Assembly (NCBI RefSeq): GCF_000195315.1
Contig: NC_015389.1
Location: 124,001 to 188,000, forward strand
Length of the DNA: 64,000 bases
Reading direction: 5' to 3'
DNA from: Coriobacterium glomerans PW2
GTDB taxonomy: Bacteria; Actinomycetota; Coriobacteriia; Coriobacteriales; Coriobacteriaceae
In this document: positions 32,601-42,370 of the stretch, piece by piece
Layout: each line of letters starts with the position of its first letter
Position numbering within the stretch: the stretch's first letter is position 1
Program-made: the position numbers and the translations under genes
The notes under the pieces: generated by a model
Told to the model about the DNA's origin: nothing
The model's database searches: none
Seen by the model: only the letters and a program-made list of their open reading frames with translations

Positions 32601-34508
32601 ATGGGCAACAAGATTCTCGGCATCGACCTTGGTACGACGAATTCTGCGATGGCGGTCCTCGAGGGCGCTTCTCCCACGATCATCGTCAACGCCGAGGGCG
32701 ATCGGACCACACCGTCGGTTATCGGTTTCCGCGCTGATGGCGACCGAGTCGTTGGGAAGGCGGCCAAGAACCAGGCGGTCACCAATCCGAAAAACACGGT
32801 ATTCTCAATCAAGCGTTTCATGGGCAGGAAGTACTCCGAGGTGGGGTCGGAGATAAAAACCGTTCCTTATCAGGTAAAGGAGGGGCAAGGTGGTCGCGCC
32901 GTCGTGGACATCGAAGGCAAAGACTACACCCCCGAGCAGATCAGCGCGATGATCTTGCAGAAGATGAAGGCCGATGCCGAGAAATATCTCGGAGAAAGCG
33001 TCACTGATGCCGTCATCACCGTACCGGCCTATTTCAACGATTCGCAGCGTCAGGCAACAAAGGATGCCGGCAAGATCGCGGGCCTGAATGTCAAGCGCAT
33101 CGTGAATGAGCCAACGGCTGCGGCGCTTGCATACGGTCTGGATAAGAAGGGTTCCGACCAACGAATTTTGGTATTTGATCTCGGTGGCGGAACATTCGAT
33201 GTCTCCATCTTGGATCTCGCGGACGGCGTGTTCGAGGTCCTGTCCACCAACGGTGACAACCACCTTGGCGGCGATGACTGGGATCAGCGCGTCATCGACT
33301 GGCTCGCCGACAAGTTCAAGTCGGATAACGGGATCGATCTGAGACAGGATCCGATGGCGCTCCAGCGGCTCAAAGAGGCGGCGGAGAACGCCAAGAAGGA
33401 ACTGTCCTCAGCACAGCAGGCCACGATCAATCTCCCGTTCATCACCGCGGATGCGTCGGGCCCCAAGCATCTTGACTACACGCTCACCCGCACCGACTTC
33501 GAAAAGATCACACATGATCTGCTCGAGCGCTGCAAGAAACCGGTTTCAAGTGCTCTGCGCGACGCGAGCCTCAAGCTCTCCGATCTCACCGAGGTCATCC
33601 TGGTCGGCGGGTCGACGCGCATGCCCGCGGTGCAGGACCTGGTGAAGACCATGACCGGCAAGCAGCCGAATATGTCTGTGAACCCCGATGAGGTCGTCGC
33701 CGACGGCGCCGCGGTCCAGGGCGGCGTGCTCACGGGCGATGTCGAGGGCATTCTGCTGCTCGACGTCACACCGCTTTCTCTGGGTGTGGAGACGATGGGT
33801 GGCATCATGACCAAGATGATCGATCGCAACACCACCATTCCGACGTCCAAGACCGAGATCTACTCGACGGCTGCCGACAACCAGACCTCGGTTGAGATCA
33901 ATGTGCTGCAGGGCGAGCGTGAATTGGCGCGCGACAACAAGTCACTCGGCAAGTTTCAGCTGACCGGTATCCCGGCGGCCCGTCGCGGCATGCCGCAGAT
34001 CGAGGTCACCTTCGATATCGACGCCAACGGCATCGTGAAGGTTTCTGCAAAGGACAAGGGCACCGGCAAGGAGCAGCAGATCACCATCTCGGGCTCGACG
34101 GCGCTGTCCGATGACGAAGTCGACCGCATGGTCAAAGATGCCGAGGTTCACGCCGAGGAGGACAAGCGCCAGAAGGAGGAGGTCGAGGTCAGGAACCAGA
34201 CCGATTCACTGGCGTATTCCACTGAGCAGACGCTCACCGATCTGGGCGACAAGGTAGCCGCTGACGTCAAGGCCGAGGCGCAAAGCGCGATCGATGATGC
34301 GAAGAAGGCGCTTGACGGACAGGACATCGATGCGATCAAGGCCGCCGGCGACAAATTGAACGAGGTGGGCCACAAGCTCGCCGAGATCGTGTACTCGAGT
34401 GCTCAGCAGGATGCCGACACCAGCAGTGCCGATACCCCGGAAGACGATGTCGTCGATGCGGACTACGAAGTAGTAGACGATAACGATGAGAAGAAGGATG
34501 ACAAGTAG
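32601..34508 (+). CDS. dnaK: Molecular chaperone DnaK (Hsp70)
   Basis: The predicted cytosolic protein of 635 residues has the Hsp70 signatures [26 protein letters not shown] and [14 protein letters not shown], the interdomain linker region ([14 protein letters not shown]), the substrate-binding domain and an acidic C-terminal tail ending in DDDK-like residues. It binds unfolded peptides in an ATP-dependent cycle with GrpE and DnaJ, both encoded next. The gap to grpE is two bases after the stop. Control by HspR is likely through the inverted repeat at 32476. Confidence 0.98.
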   Translation: MGNKILGIDLGTTNSAMAVLEGASPTIIVNAEGDRTTPSVIGFRADGDRVVGKAAKNQAVTNPKNTVFSIKRFMGRKYSEVGSEIKTVPYQVKEGQGGRAVVDIEGKDYTPEQISAMILQKMKADAEKYLGESVTDAVITVPAYFNDSQRQATKDAGKIAGLNVKRIVNEPTAAALAYGLDKKGSDQRILVFDLGGGTFDVSILDLADGVFEVLSTNGDNHLGGDDWDQRVIDWLADKFKSDNGIDLRQDPMALQRLKEAAENAKKELSSAQQATINLPFITADASGPKHLDYTLTRTDFEKITHDLLERCKKPVSSALRDASLKLSDLTEVILVGGSTRMPAVQDLVKTMTGKQPNMSVNPDEVVADGAAVQGGVLTGDVEGILLLDVTPLSLGVETMGGIMTKMIDRNTTIPTSKTEIYSTAADNQTSVEINVLQGERELARDNKSLGKFQLTGIPAARRGMPQIEVTFDIDANGIVKVSAKDKGTGKEQQITISGSTALSDDEVDRMVKDAEVHAEEDKRQKEEVEVRNQTDSLAYSTEQTLTDLGDKVAADVKAEAQSAIDDAKKALDGQDIDAIKAAGDKLNEVGHKLAEIVYSSAQQDADTSSADTPEDDVVDADYEVVDDNDEKKDDK

Positions 34509-34510
34509 CC

Positions 34511-35347
34511 ATGGCCATCCGAGATGTTCAAGCGGGGGCGGCGTCAGCCCCCGATGGCGCTGAGGAGAGGGAAGTGAAGATCCCCGTAGAGGCCGCGGGC
34601 GGCCAGGCGGACAAGCCGGAGACCGATCCGACTACCGGTGAGGCCCCCGCTCGGGCCGAGGCAGATTCCATGACCGAGGAAGAGATGGTCGAAGCTGCCA
34701 TCCAGGCAGGGGAGGATGCCGCCGAGAACGACTTCAAATTCAAGTACGAACGAGCCCGCTCCGAGCTCGCGGACGCGCACAAGGAGATCGACGCCTGCAA
34801 AACCGCCCAAAAGGAAGCAGAGGATCAGGCGCGGGAAGCCAAGGAGCGCATGGCTCGTCTGCAGGCGGACTGGGAGAACTATCGACGGCGCACCGCTGCC
34901 GAGCGGCTCAGCGAGAGAGAGCGCGCGACCGAGAAGCTGATCTGCGCACTGCTGCCGGTACTCGATGACATGGAGCGCGCTATCGAGCACGCGCGCGCTC
35001 AGGAGAATTCTGAAACCGGCAAGCAGCTCACTGACGGCGTGGATGCCGTGCATACCAAGATGCTCGACGTCCTCGCCCATGAGGGCGTCGAGGCGATCGA
35101 CCCCAAGGGCGAGGCGTTCGATCCCCTCGAGCATCAGGCCGTCGGCCGCGTGGAGGATAAGGACCTCTTTGATGAGACCGTCAAAGATGTGTACCAGAAA
35201 GGATATAGGATCGGGGGGCGCAGTCTGAGACCTGCAATGGTCACGGTGACCTACGGCGGCGAGAAGCGGCCGGCACCCGAGTCGGAGAAATCTGAGAAGG
35301 ATGAGTTGAAAGACGATTCCGAGAGTTCAGAGCCCAAGAAGAAGTGA
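34511..35347 (+). CDS. grpE: Nucleotide exchange factor GrpE
   Basis: The predicted protein of 278 residues is longer than typical GrpE (about 200) because of an acidic, low-complexity N-terminus of about 75 residues and a charged C-terminal tail. A long coiled-coil (about 75-135) leads to the family block RLQADWENYRRRT, and the beta domain contains HQAVGRVEDKD and YQKGYRIGGRSLRPAMV. It releases ADP from DnaK. It follows dnaK immediately; the start ATG has only a distant AAGGA, so coupled translation is likely. Confidence 0.94.
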   Translation: MAIRDVQAGAASAPDGAEEREVKIPVEAAGGQADKPETDPTTGEAPARAEADSMTEEEMVEAAIQAGEDAAENDFKFKYERARSELADAHKEIDACKTAQKEAEDQAREAKERMARLQADWENYRRRTAAERLSERERATEKLICALLPVLDDMERAIEHARAQENSETGKQLTDGVDAVHTKMLDVLAHEGVEAIDPKGEAFDPLEHQAVGRVEDKDLFDETVKDVYQKGYRIGGRSLRPAMVTVTYGGEKRPAPESEKSEKDELKDDSESSEPKKK

Positions 35348-35425
35348 TCGAGACAGCAGGTTCGAGGCACGCGGATCTGATAGTCAGCTGCGCGGCGGCC
35401 CGCGATCTATGAAAGGAGGCATGCG

Positions 35426-36379
35426 ATGCCCGAGGCAAAGAATTTCTACGATATCCTTGGTGTCCAGAAAGACGCCTCCCAAAAGCAGATCAAGAGCTCG
35501 TTTCGCAAGCTCGCGCAGAAGTATCATCCCGATGCCGGCGGTGACGAGGAGAAGTTCAAGGAGATAAGCGAAGCGTACGAGACTCTCTCCGACGAGAAGA
35601 AGCGCCGCGAGTACGATCAGATGCTTGCATTCGGCGGCATGCCATCAGCGGGCGGCCCGCAGGGCTCATACTCCTACACCCCGGGATCCGGTCCTCAGGG
35701 CTGGGGGGATATCTTCGATAGCATCTTCAACGGAGAAGGTGGATTTAACGGCGAGTGGACGTCGGGTCCCGGGGTCGGAGGCAACGGGGCCCGTACTCGC
35801 CCGCGGAAGGGCAGCGACCTGTCACTCACTGTCGACATCACGGCCGAGGATGCCTTCCGGGGGGTCACGCACAAGGTCACCTACCGCATACCCTCAACCG
35901 GAGAGCAGCAGACCATAACGGTTTCGGTCCCAGCGGGAGCGGTCGACGGCGGAAAGCTGCGCTACAAGCGGCGCGGCGAGTACGGGACCGCTGGAGGCGA
36001 GCGCGGCGACTTGGTGGTCACGACTCATGTCGAGGAGCACCCGCTGTTCAAGCGCAAGGGTGCCGATGTGACCATGACGGTGCCGATTTCCATGTACGAG
36101 GCCGCGCTCGGATGCCAAGTCGATGTGCCGACGCCCGGAGGTGCCACCGTTCGCCTCAAGGTGCCCGCGGGCACGCAGTCCGGCAAGAAGTTTCGGTTCA
36201 AAGAAATGGGCGCCCCTGATGTCAAACGACGGGGTCGCACAGGGTCTCTGCTGGTCACCATCAGCGTCAAGATTCCCACGAAGCTCACGGGCGAGGAAAA
36301 AGAGGCTCTCGAGAAACTGAGGGATGCCGACACGCGTCGCTACCGCGACCGCGTGATGCGCTATCGCGCCAAGATGTGA
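35426..36379 (+). CDS. dnaJ: DnaJ-type co-chaperone lacking the zinc finger (class B, CbpA-like)
   Basis: The predicted protein of 317 residues has a J domain (residues 1-70, HPD at 34-36), a Gly/Phe/Ser-rich linker (about 75-135) and the two C-terminal substrate-binding beta domains (DLSLTVDITAEDAFRG and LLVTISVKIPTKLTGEE). No CxxCxGxG zinc motifs are present between them, so it is class B (CbpA-like) even though it sits in the dnaK-grpE operon. It stimulates DnaK ATPase and delivers substrates. A strong GGAGG ribosome site precedes ATG. Confidence 0.92.
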   Translation: MPEAKNFYDILGVQKDASQKQIKSSFRKLAQKYHPDAGGDEEKFKEISEAYETLSDEKKRREYDQMLAFGGMPSAGGPQGSYSYTPGSGPQGWGDIFDSIFNGEGGFNGEWTSGPGVGGNGARTRPRKGSDLSLTVDITAEDAFRGVTHKVTYRIPSTGEQQTITVSVPAGAVDGGKLRYKRRGEYGTAGGERGDLVVTTHVEEHPLFKRKGADVTMTVPISMYEAALGCQVDVPTPGGATVRLKVPAGTQSGKKFRFKEMGAPDVKRRGRTGSLLVTISVKIPTKLTGEEKEALEKLRDADTRRYRDRVMRYRAKM

Positions 36380-36458
36380 ACGCTGCGCGAGCATCCGAAG
36401 GGATGCTCTCGGATGGTTTTCAACGAACCGGATAACTCACTAGCAGGGAAGGGAAGCA

Positions 36459-36863
36459 ATGGGCCAGCAAGAGCGAGACAAACCGCTTTACATGATCAGC
36501 GTTGCCGCCGAGCTCACCGGAATGCACCCGCAGACCCTGCGAGTGTACGAGTCCAAAGGGCTCGTGAACCCCAAGCGCTCAGGAGGCAACACGCGACTGT
36601 ACTCACGAGCCGATATCGAGCGACTGGAGCTCATCAGCCAGCTCACCGATGAGGGTATCAACCTTGCCGGCGTTGTACGCATTCTCGATATGAAGGAGCG
36701 CGCGGAGAGTCGCGAGCGAGAGAACGATCGCCTCAGGGAGCAGCTGCGCGAGAAGAAGGAAGAGCTCCACGAACTCAAGATGCAGAAGCGCATCACCGCG
36801 CTCGCGCCCTATAAGGACATGAGCCCCGAGCAGACGCTCAGAGGGTTGTTGGGGGCAAGCTGA
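36459..36863 (+). CDS. hspR: Heat-shock repressor HspR (MerR family)
   Basis: The predicted protein of 134 residues has a MerR-type HTH (LYMISVAAELTGMHPQTLRV, then YESKGLVNPKRSGGNTRLYS) and a coiled-coil with the AESRERENDRLREQL heptads. The order dnaK-grpE-dnaJ-hspR is the standard actinobacterial arrangement, where HspR with DnaK as corepressor shuts off dnaK and clpB transcription. Operators here are probably the 8-11-8 repeats at 32476 and 37143, not the CTTGAGT-N7-ACTCAAG HAIR element known from Streptomyces. Confidence 0.93.
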   Translation: MGQQERDKPLYMISVAAELTGMHPQTLRVYESKGLVNPKRSGGNTRLYSRADIERLELISQLTDEGINLAGVVRILDMKERAESRERENDRLREQLREKKEELHELKMQKRITALAPYKDMSPEQTLRGLLGAS

Positions 36864-37116
36864 TTCGAAGCGGCGTGGGGGTTCGGGACGGCCGGTTGCT
36901 CGTGACGGTTTTCGCTGCATAAGCGTATCGTTTACCATGCTATGACTATATGTCATCTTCATATGGTACATTTCGCCTATCTTGTGTCGCAAGGCGCACG
37001 CGCATGCGCGCCGGCCGCCCCGAGCCATCCGGCAAATCCGAGCGAAGCCCCCTCGATAAGGCGGAATCCCTGAACAGGGATACGGCTCCTGCGCTTGCAC
37101 CAACGATGCGATACCT
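36864..37116. other. Intergenic region hspR-clpB with an inverted repeat
   Basis: No gene is seen. TACCAT (36933-36938) and ATGGTA (36963-36968) enclose a second inverted repeat ATGAC-N5-GTCAT (36942-36956), forming an AT-rich nested palindrome. There is no T-run, so a terminator is unlikely; an operator or the 3' end of the hspR mRNA are possible. Confidence 0.45.
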
Positions 37117-37169
37117 TTGTTTCTCGAGCCCCGCACATGATAAAATCTAATATATGGAGACTTAGATTT
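37117..37169 (+). promoter_or_regulatory. clpB promoter overlapped by probable HspR operator
   Basis: TTGTTT (37117-37122) and TAAAAT (37141-37146) are spaced 18 bp. The perfect inverted repeat AAATCTAA (37143-37150) / TTAGATTT (37162-37169) with an 11-bp spacer overlaps the -10 box and the start point, so bound HspR would block the promoter. The same motif is found before dnaK. Confidence 0.7.
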
Positions 37170-37281
37170 TGTGATAGACACGCACGAAATCGGAAAGACT
37201 GGTAGCAAGATTGATGATGTGAAGAGACCCGATGGTATTCGTCCATACATGAGGTGCCGCCAATCAGAGAGGGGAACGCAT

Positions 37282-39900
37282 ATGAGAATCGACAAGCTGG
37301 CAATGACGTCCCGCGAGGCGCTGCAGACTGCCATGGGAATCGCAGCAGATGCCCAAGCAGGTTCCGTTGAATCCATCCATCTGCTCGCCGCCCTGCTCAT
37401 GGGAGGTGAACGTAACATCTCGGTCATCATCGAGCGCATCGGCGCAGAGCCGGCTCAGCTTGCCTCGGCCACCCAGCAGGCGATCGATGCGGCACCTAAG
37501 GTGTCGGGCACTGCACAGCAGCAGGGCCTGTCCGCCCAGCTCGTGCGGACCCTCGAGCGAGCTGAGAAGTTCGCTTCCAAGATGGGTGACAACTTCGTCA
37601 TCACCGAGCATCTGCTCATGGCGCTCGCCGAGGACAGAGGAGAGGCGGGAAGAATTCTGGCAGCATCAGGGGTGACGCGCGAGCGGATCGAGGAGGTCTA
37701 CCAGGAACTGCGCGGTGATGAGCGTGTCACCTCAGAGAACGATAAGTTGGAATTCGAGGCTCTTGAGCAGTACGGGCGCAACGTGTGCGATCTGGCGCGG
37801 GCCGGCGAACTCGACCCGGTCATCGGACGCACCGATGAGATCCGTCGCACCATCCAGGTTCTGTCACGGCGCACGAAAAACAATCCGGTGCTCATCGGCG
37901 AGCCTGGAGTGGGCAAGACCGCTATCGTCGAGGGCATCGCCCAGCGCATCGTCGCCGGTGACGTGCCGAGCACGCTGAAGGATCGCGACATCATCGAGCT
38001 CGACATGAGCGCGCTCATCGCCGGCGCCAAATACCGCGGAGAGTTCGAAGATCGCTTGAAAGCCGTTCTCAAAGAGGTCGAGAAGTCAGATGGCAAGGTC
38101 ATCCTGTTCATCGATGAGTTGCACACCATCGTGGGCGCCGGCGCGACCGAGGGCTCGATGGATGCCGGAAATATCCTGAAGCCGGCGCTGGCTCGCGGCG
38201 ATCTGCACGCCATCGGCGCGACCACGCTGGATGAGTATCGAAAGTACATCGAGAAGGACGCGGCGCTCGCGCGCCGGTTCCAGACGGTGCTCGTCTCGGA
38301 ACCCTCTGTAGAGGACACCATCTCGATTTTGCGGGGCATCAAGGAGAAGTACGAAATCTTTCATGGGGTCCACATCACCGATGGCGCGCTCGTCTCTGCT
38401 GCGGACCTCTCTGACCGTTATATCGCTGATCGCTTTTTGCCTGACAAGGCGATCGATCTGGTTGATGAGGCCGCGAGCCGTCTGCGCATGGAACTTGATT
38501 CCATGCCCGTTGAGATCGATGCGACCGAGCGGCAGCTGACGCAGATGCAGATTGAGGAACAGGCTCTCATGAAAGAGGCGGACGATGCCTCCAAAGATCG
38601 TCTCGGGAGTCTTCGCGAGGAGATCGCCGAAATTCAGGAGAAGCTGAACGTGCAAAAGGCTGGATGGTTGAACCAGAAGAACGCCATCGACGACGTTCAG
38701 AAGCTCAAGCAGCAGATCGATGATGCGCGTGGCGAGCTGGAGCGAGCGACGCGCGAGGGCGACCTGGAGCGAGCGGGCGAGTTGCGCTATTCACTCATTC
38801 CCGGTCTCGAACAGCAGCGGCAGGCTGCTGAGGACGAGCTGAAGGCCAAGCGGGAGACCGAGGGCGGCGGGTTGAATGAGCAGGTGACCCCCGATGAGAT
38901 CGCCGAGGTCGTATCGTCTTGGACAGGCGTTCCCGTCTCGAAGATGATGCAAGGCGAGCTTGAGAAGCTCAAAACCCTGGAGAGCGAGCTGCATCGACGC
39001 GTCATCGGCCAAGATGAGGCCGTGAGTGCGGTAGCTTCCGCCGTTCGCCGCAGTCGCGCGGGGCTATCCGATCCGAATCGTCCCATCGGCAGTTTCTTCT
39101 TTCTGGGGCCCACCGGCGTGGGCAAGACCGAGCTCGCCAAGGCGCTCGCCGAATGCCTGTTCGATGACGAGCGCGCGCTCGTGCGCATCGACATGTCCGA
39201 ATATATGGAGAAGTTCTCGGTTCAGCGGCTCATCGGTGCCCCGCCTGGTTACGTAGGCTACGACGAGGGGGGCCAGCTGACCGAGGCGATACGCCGTCGT
39301 CCATATTCGGTTATTCTTCTCGACGAGATGGAAAAGGCCCATCCGGATGTGTTCAACGTGTTGCTTCAGGTGCTCGATGACGGACGGCTGACCGATGGCC
39401 AGGGCAGACAGGTGAGCTTCAAGAACACGATCGTCATCATGACCTCGAATGTGGCGAGCACCGCGATCGCGGAGCTGTCCGGTCGCGACGACGAGGGGAT
39501 GCGTCGTGAAGTCGATGCGGCCATGCGCGCGACATTTCGTCCGGAGTTCTTGAACCGGATCGATGAGGTCGTCGTGTTCCATCCGCTGGGTATGGCGCAG
39601 ATCGAGAAAATCGTCGATATCCAGCTCGATGACGTCCGATCCCGACTGGCCAACGAGCGAATGACGCTGGCTGTGACCCCAGCGGCAAAGCAGATGCTTG
39701 CTGTCGGCGGTCTCGATCCGGTATACGGTGCGCGACCGCTCAAGCGCCTCATTCAAAGCGATGTGGTCGATGCTATCGCTCGGGCCATCATCGATGGCGC
39801 GGTGCATGAGGGCGATCAGGTCACCGTTGATGTGGACACGAGTGGTAACTTCTCAGTCGTGCAGGATGCCACGGCATCCTATGAGATGCCCGAGGATTAG
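37282..39900 (+). CDS. clpB: ATP-dependent disaggregase ClpB
   Basis: The predicted protein of 872 residues has the ClpB layout: Clp-N repeats (1-150), AAA1 with Walker A GEPGVGKT (about 206) and [12 protein letters not shown], the long coiled-coil M domain (about 400-525), AAA2 with GPTGVGKT (about 608) and [14 protein letters not shown], and the D2 C-terminal domain. It rescues aggregated proteins with DnaK/DnaJ/GrpE. ATG at 37282 follows AGAGAGGGG and gives the usual length. An HspR operator lies over its promoter, and a strong terminator follows at 39973. Confidence 0.97.
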   Translation: MRIDKLAMTSREALQTAMGIAADAQAGSVESIHLLAALLMGGERNISVIIERIGAEPAQLASATQQAIDAAPKVSGTAQQQGLSAQLVRTLERAEKFASKMGDNFVITEHLLMALAEDRGEAGRILAASGVTRERIEEVYQELRGDERVTSENDKLEFEALEQYGRNVCDLARAGELDPVIGRTDEIRRTIQVLSRRTKNNPVLIGEPGVGKTAIVEGIAQRIVAGDVPSTLKDRDIIELDMSALIAGAKYRGEFEDRLKAVLKEVEKSDGKVILFIDELHTIVGAGATEGSMDAGNILKPALARGDLHAIGATTLDEYRKYIEKDAALARRFQTVLVSEPSVEDTISILRGIKEKYEIFHGVHITDGALVSAADLSDRYIADRFLPDKAIDLVDEAASRLRMELDSMPVEIDATERQLTQMQIEEQALMKEADDASKDRLGSLREEIAEIQEKLNVQKAGWLNQKNAIDDVQKLKQQIDDARGELERATREGDLERAGELRYSLIPGLEQQRQAAEDELKAKRETEGGGLNEQVTPDEIAEVVSSWTGVPVSKMMQGELEKLKTLESELHRRVIGQDEAVSAVASAVRRSRAGLSDPNRPIGSFFFLGPTGVGKTELAKALAECLFDDERALVRIDMSEYMEKFSVQRLIGAPPGYVGYDEGGQLTEAIRRRPYSVILLDEMEKAHPDVFNVLLQVLDDGRLTDGQGRQVSFKNTIVIMTSNVASTAIAELSGRDDEGMRREVDAAMRATFRPEFLNRIDEVVVFHPLGMAQIEKIVDIQLDDVRSRLANERMTLAVTPAAKQMLAVGGLDPVYGARPLKRLIQSDVVDAIARAIIDGAVHEGDQVTVDVDTSGNFSVVQDATASYEMPED

Positions 39901-39972
39901 GGATGTCAAAGAGCGCGCGCGCCCTGATCGCGCTCTGATCGCGTGGAAGCTCGTGGATCCAAGATGCGTTTC

Positions 39973-40003
39973 GGGACGGCAGATCATCTGCCGTCCCGTT
40001 TTT
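39973..40003 (+). terminator. Rho-independent terminator of clpB
   Basis: GGGACGGCAG (39973-39982) pairs perfectly with CTGCCGTCCC (39988-39997) around a five-base loop. After one G, TTTTT follows. A second, weaker AGAGCGCG/CGCGCTCT hairpin precedes it at about 39909-39936. Confidence 0.9.
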
Positions 40004-40150
40004 GCATCGCGATGCAGAAGCTGCTTCGATGCGCGTTGCTTCCAGAGGGTCAAACCTTACATCGGGCGATTTCAACTTGTGCTCTGGTGCGCGATGGCGG
40101 AGTATGTCATGTATGCTTTGTCTGGAAGACCACGTATCGGAGGGATTGAC

Positions 40151-40906
40151 ATGGCTTCTTTGGTGAGGAACCACAGAAGATTGGTGGCAGTCTGCGTCAT
40201 CATCTTCTTGCTCGAGTGCATATCTTATTTCATCGTCGGCACGATGTGTGGGATGTGGTGGGGAAAGGAGCATACGACCAACTTGATCTTCCCGCCCATT
40301 GACGCGCACATCCCTTGGATCACAGCGCTGTATCCGTATTACTATATCTGGCCGGTCGCATTCTTTGTGATCATACCTTTTGTGGTCTGGAAGGCGGGCG
40401 GTCGACGCGGGATCACGCTGTATGTGGTTACCTCGGTCGCGATGTATCTCATGGGCGGCATTATCTATGCCCTGTGGCCGACGACCTACACGCCTGCCGA
40501 TTTTGTCAACGGCACGTGGTCGACGTTGCCAAAGTCTGATCTCTTTTACGGAATTGTAATGATGACCTGCAATAACGTGGCGAATATCTGGGGCGCGTTT
40601 CCGTCATATCACAATTTCTGGGGCGCGCAGCTCGTGCTCATCCCGATCATCATCGCGTATCACCACAGTGGGAAAAGCACGGCGTGGACATGGATCTCGA
40701 TTCTGCTCGGAGTCATCATTTCAGCAGCGACGCTGTTTCTGCACCAGCATGCCATCGCGGATGTGATCTTGACGTATCTGATGACCTTTGCCATCTACTG
40801 GGTGTTTTCGAATATGCGCATCTTTGATAACAGCTGGAAGATCATGGACATCACCTACTACGACAAACTTGATAGATGGCTGTTCCCCGATCCTGACGAT
40901 CGATAA
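40151..40906 (+). CDS. PAP2-superfamily membrane protein (inositol phosphotransferase-like)
   Basis: The predicted membrane protein of 251 residues has about six helices. Motifs of the PAP2 phosphatase/phosphotransferase fold are degenerate but visible: WGAFPSYHNFWGAQL (C2-like P-S-x-H) and LFLHQHAIADVILTYL (C3-like H-x-x-x-D) before a final helix. This arrangement resembles the AUR1/inositol-phosphotransferase branch more than classic PAP2 phosphatases. It may act on lipid-linked phosphates at the outer membrane face. ATG at 40151 follows GGAGGG. It is monocistronic, downstream of the clpB terminator. Confidence 0.75.
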   Translation: MASLVRNHRRLVAVCVIIFLLECISYFIVGTMCGMWWGKEHTTNLIFPPIDAHIPWITALYPYYYIWPVAFFVIIPFVVWKAGGRRGITLYVVTSVAMYLMGGIIYALWPTTYTPADFVNGTWSTLPKSDLFYGIVMMTCNNVANIWGAFPSYHNFWGAQLVLIPIIIAYHHSGKSTAWTWISILLGVIISAATLFLHQHAIADVILTYLMTFAIYWVFSNMRIFDNSWKIMDITYYDKLDRWLFPDPDDR

Positions 40907-40961
40907 GATTCGGTTCCCTTGGCTTCGGGGTGCGCCGAATGCGAGCATCTGTCTGAACGCC

Positions 40962-41234
40962 ATGGTTCAGCCGAACAGCTTGTTTGAAGACCGCAAGAGA
41001 AGAGGCTCTGATTTGATCGCAGTTGCTGCCGCACCGCAGGGTGCGAACCCTGTACATGATGACGAATCTCTCGACGCGGTGAAAAGAAAAGCGAAAAGGA
41101 CGTCCTGTGATCCGCGATCTGAGGCGCGGGACCCGCTTGTGCGAGCCGAGAACGAGGACGACGACGGCTACGATCCCTATTCCGATCGCCGTCCCGAACC
41201 AGAGCCGCTGTTTGAGCCGGATCCCTGGGGATAA
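40962..41234 (+). CDS. Small acidic hypothetical protein (doubtful)
   Basis: The predicted 90-residue product is polar, and its tail (EDDDGYDPYSDRRPEPEPLF, then EPDPWG) has a protein-like, proline/acidic composition. No Shine-Dalgarno is visible before ATG at 40962, and no domain is recognised. It may be a real short gene starting at another codon or a chance frame. No function is given. Confidence 0.35.
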   Translation: MVQPNSLFEDRKRRGSDLIAVAAAPQGANPVHDDESLDAVKRKAKRTSCDPRSEARDPLVRAENEDDDGYDPYSDRRPEPEPLFEPDPWG

Positions 41235-41250
41235 ACCGGCGTTCCGTGAG

Positions 41251-41676
41251 CTAGCGGTCGAGCTCCCTGCGCACGCGACCGCCCACGATCAACGACGCGA
41301 TATGATAGAGGGCCAAAAGCACCGCGATGATCAGAGCGGGAATCGTTTCGAGACCGAAGGCGATAGCGCAGCAAACGAGGCCCAAGATCAAGCCGATCAG
41401 CGAGAGCGGCCGATGAGATCCCAGTGAACTCGGACGATTGGCTCCTCGAATTCCCGCCGCCGATGCCGCGATGGTGACGATGGCGAGCAATATCAGTGAG
41501 GCGTCACGCACCATCGCCCAGACGGATGCCGCGAGCTGCATGCCGAACACGCTGCTCGCGGCCTCGGCGGATTCCCCGCCGCGTGAGAATGAGATCACCG
41601 CGAACACGATCGCCACGATCGATACGATGATCTGGGCGAAGCTCAGAAGTTTCAAAATCTTGCGATTCAAAGACAT
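41251..41676 (-). CDS. Hypothetical four-helix membrane protein
   Basis: The predicted protein of 141 residues has four hydrophobic segments (about 5-27, 45-70, 80-105, 110-130) and a basic C-terminus (GGRVRRELDR). ATG at 41676 is chosen because GGAG lies six bases upstream; two earlier in-frame ATGs exist. It resembles small DUF-type membrane proteins that occur singly in actinobacteria. No function is assigned. It is convergent with the preceding small frame and divergent from the zincin gene. Confidence 0.6.
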   Translation of the reverse strand: MSLNRKILKLLSFAQIIVSIVAIVFAVISFSRGGESAEAASSVFGMQLAASVWAMVRDASLILLAIVTIAASAAGIRGANRPSSLGSHRPLSLIGLILGLVCCAIAFGLETIPALIIAVLLALYHIASLIVGGRVRRELDR

Positions 41677-41857
41677 ATACATCTCCATGTGTCGAATTGC
41701 CTTCCGGACCGCCTGCTTGCGATCGGTCCGCTGTCCGCCTCACAGTATACCGAACAGCATCCCGCGCGCGCTCTGCTATCCTGCATAGATGAAGCCACCG
41801 CCGATCCGGCGGTCCTCTGTCGGCGAGCGCATAATCCGTGCGGAGAGGGGTTCGAGC

Positions 41858-42274
41858 ATGTATGAGGTCGACGGTCGAGTGTTCGAGCTCCTGGTCGATG
41901 CGGCAATCGCCACCCTACCCGAGCGATTTCGAGATGATATCGAGAATCTGGCGTTTCTGGTGGAGGATGAGCCCTCGGCAGAGCAGCGGAGCGCGAGTGC
42001 GGAGGGCACGGTCGGCAGCGGTTACGATGTGCTGGGCATCTACAGCGGCGTGCCCCTGAACAGGCGCACGACCTCCTATCAGATGCACCCCTCAGACACC
42101 ATCACGATATTTCAGGGCGCTCACATGCGAGCGACTGACAGCTACGGCGCTCTGGCCGAGCGAGTGCGGCAGACCGTGGTCCACGAGGTGGGTCACTATT
42201 TCGGCATGGATGAACGGCGGCTCAGCGAGATGGGCTACGGTTCAGCGAGCTATCATCCGCGTTCGACACAATAA
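41858..42274 (+). CDS. Zincin-like minimal metallopeptidase family protein (DUF1025)
   Basis: The predicted cytosolic protein of 138 residues has the HExxH-type zinc site VVHEVGHYFGMDERRL near the C-terminus, preceded by the strand ITIFQGAHM, and a helical N-terminus (FELLVDAAIATLPERF). Length and order match the small zincin family PF06262 (DUF1025), whose members often lack a proven proteolytic function. ATG at 41858 follows GGAGAGGGG. It is transcribed towards a terminator that it shares with the minus-strand gene at 42371. Confidence 0.85.
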   Translation: MYEVDGRVFELLVDAAIATLPERFRDDIENLAFLVEDEPSAEQRSASAEGTVGSGYDVLGIYSGVPLNRRTTSYQMHPSDTITIFQGAHMRATDSYGALAERVRQTVVHEVGHYFGMDERRLSEMGYGSASYHPRSTQ

Positions 42275-42307
42275 AAAGACTCCCGCCACAGTCCGATGTG
42301 ACGGGAG
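42273..42307 (-). terminator. Rho-independent terminator for the minus-strand TetR/membrane-protein unit
   Basis: CTCCCG-C-CACA (42280-42290) pairs with TGTG-A-CGGGAG (42297-42307), with one mismatch and a six-base loop. On the minus strand the stem is followed by TTTTTATT (42270-42277). The stop codon of the zincin gene overlaps the A-tract. Confidence 0.82.
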
Positions 42308-42370
42308 CGCTGAAGTCAAGGTGGCGTCGAGGGCATTCAGCTCCAGTCGCGCACACAGTTCAGACCTTTT

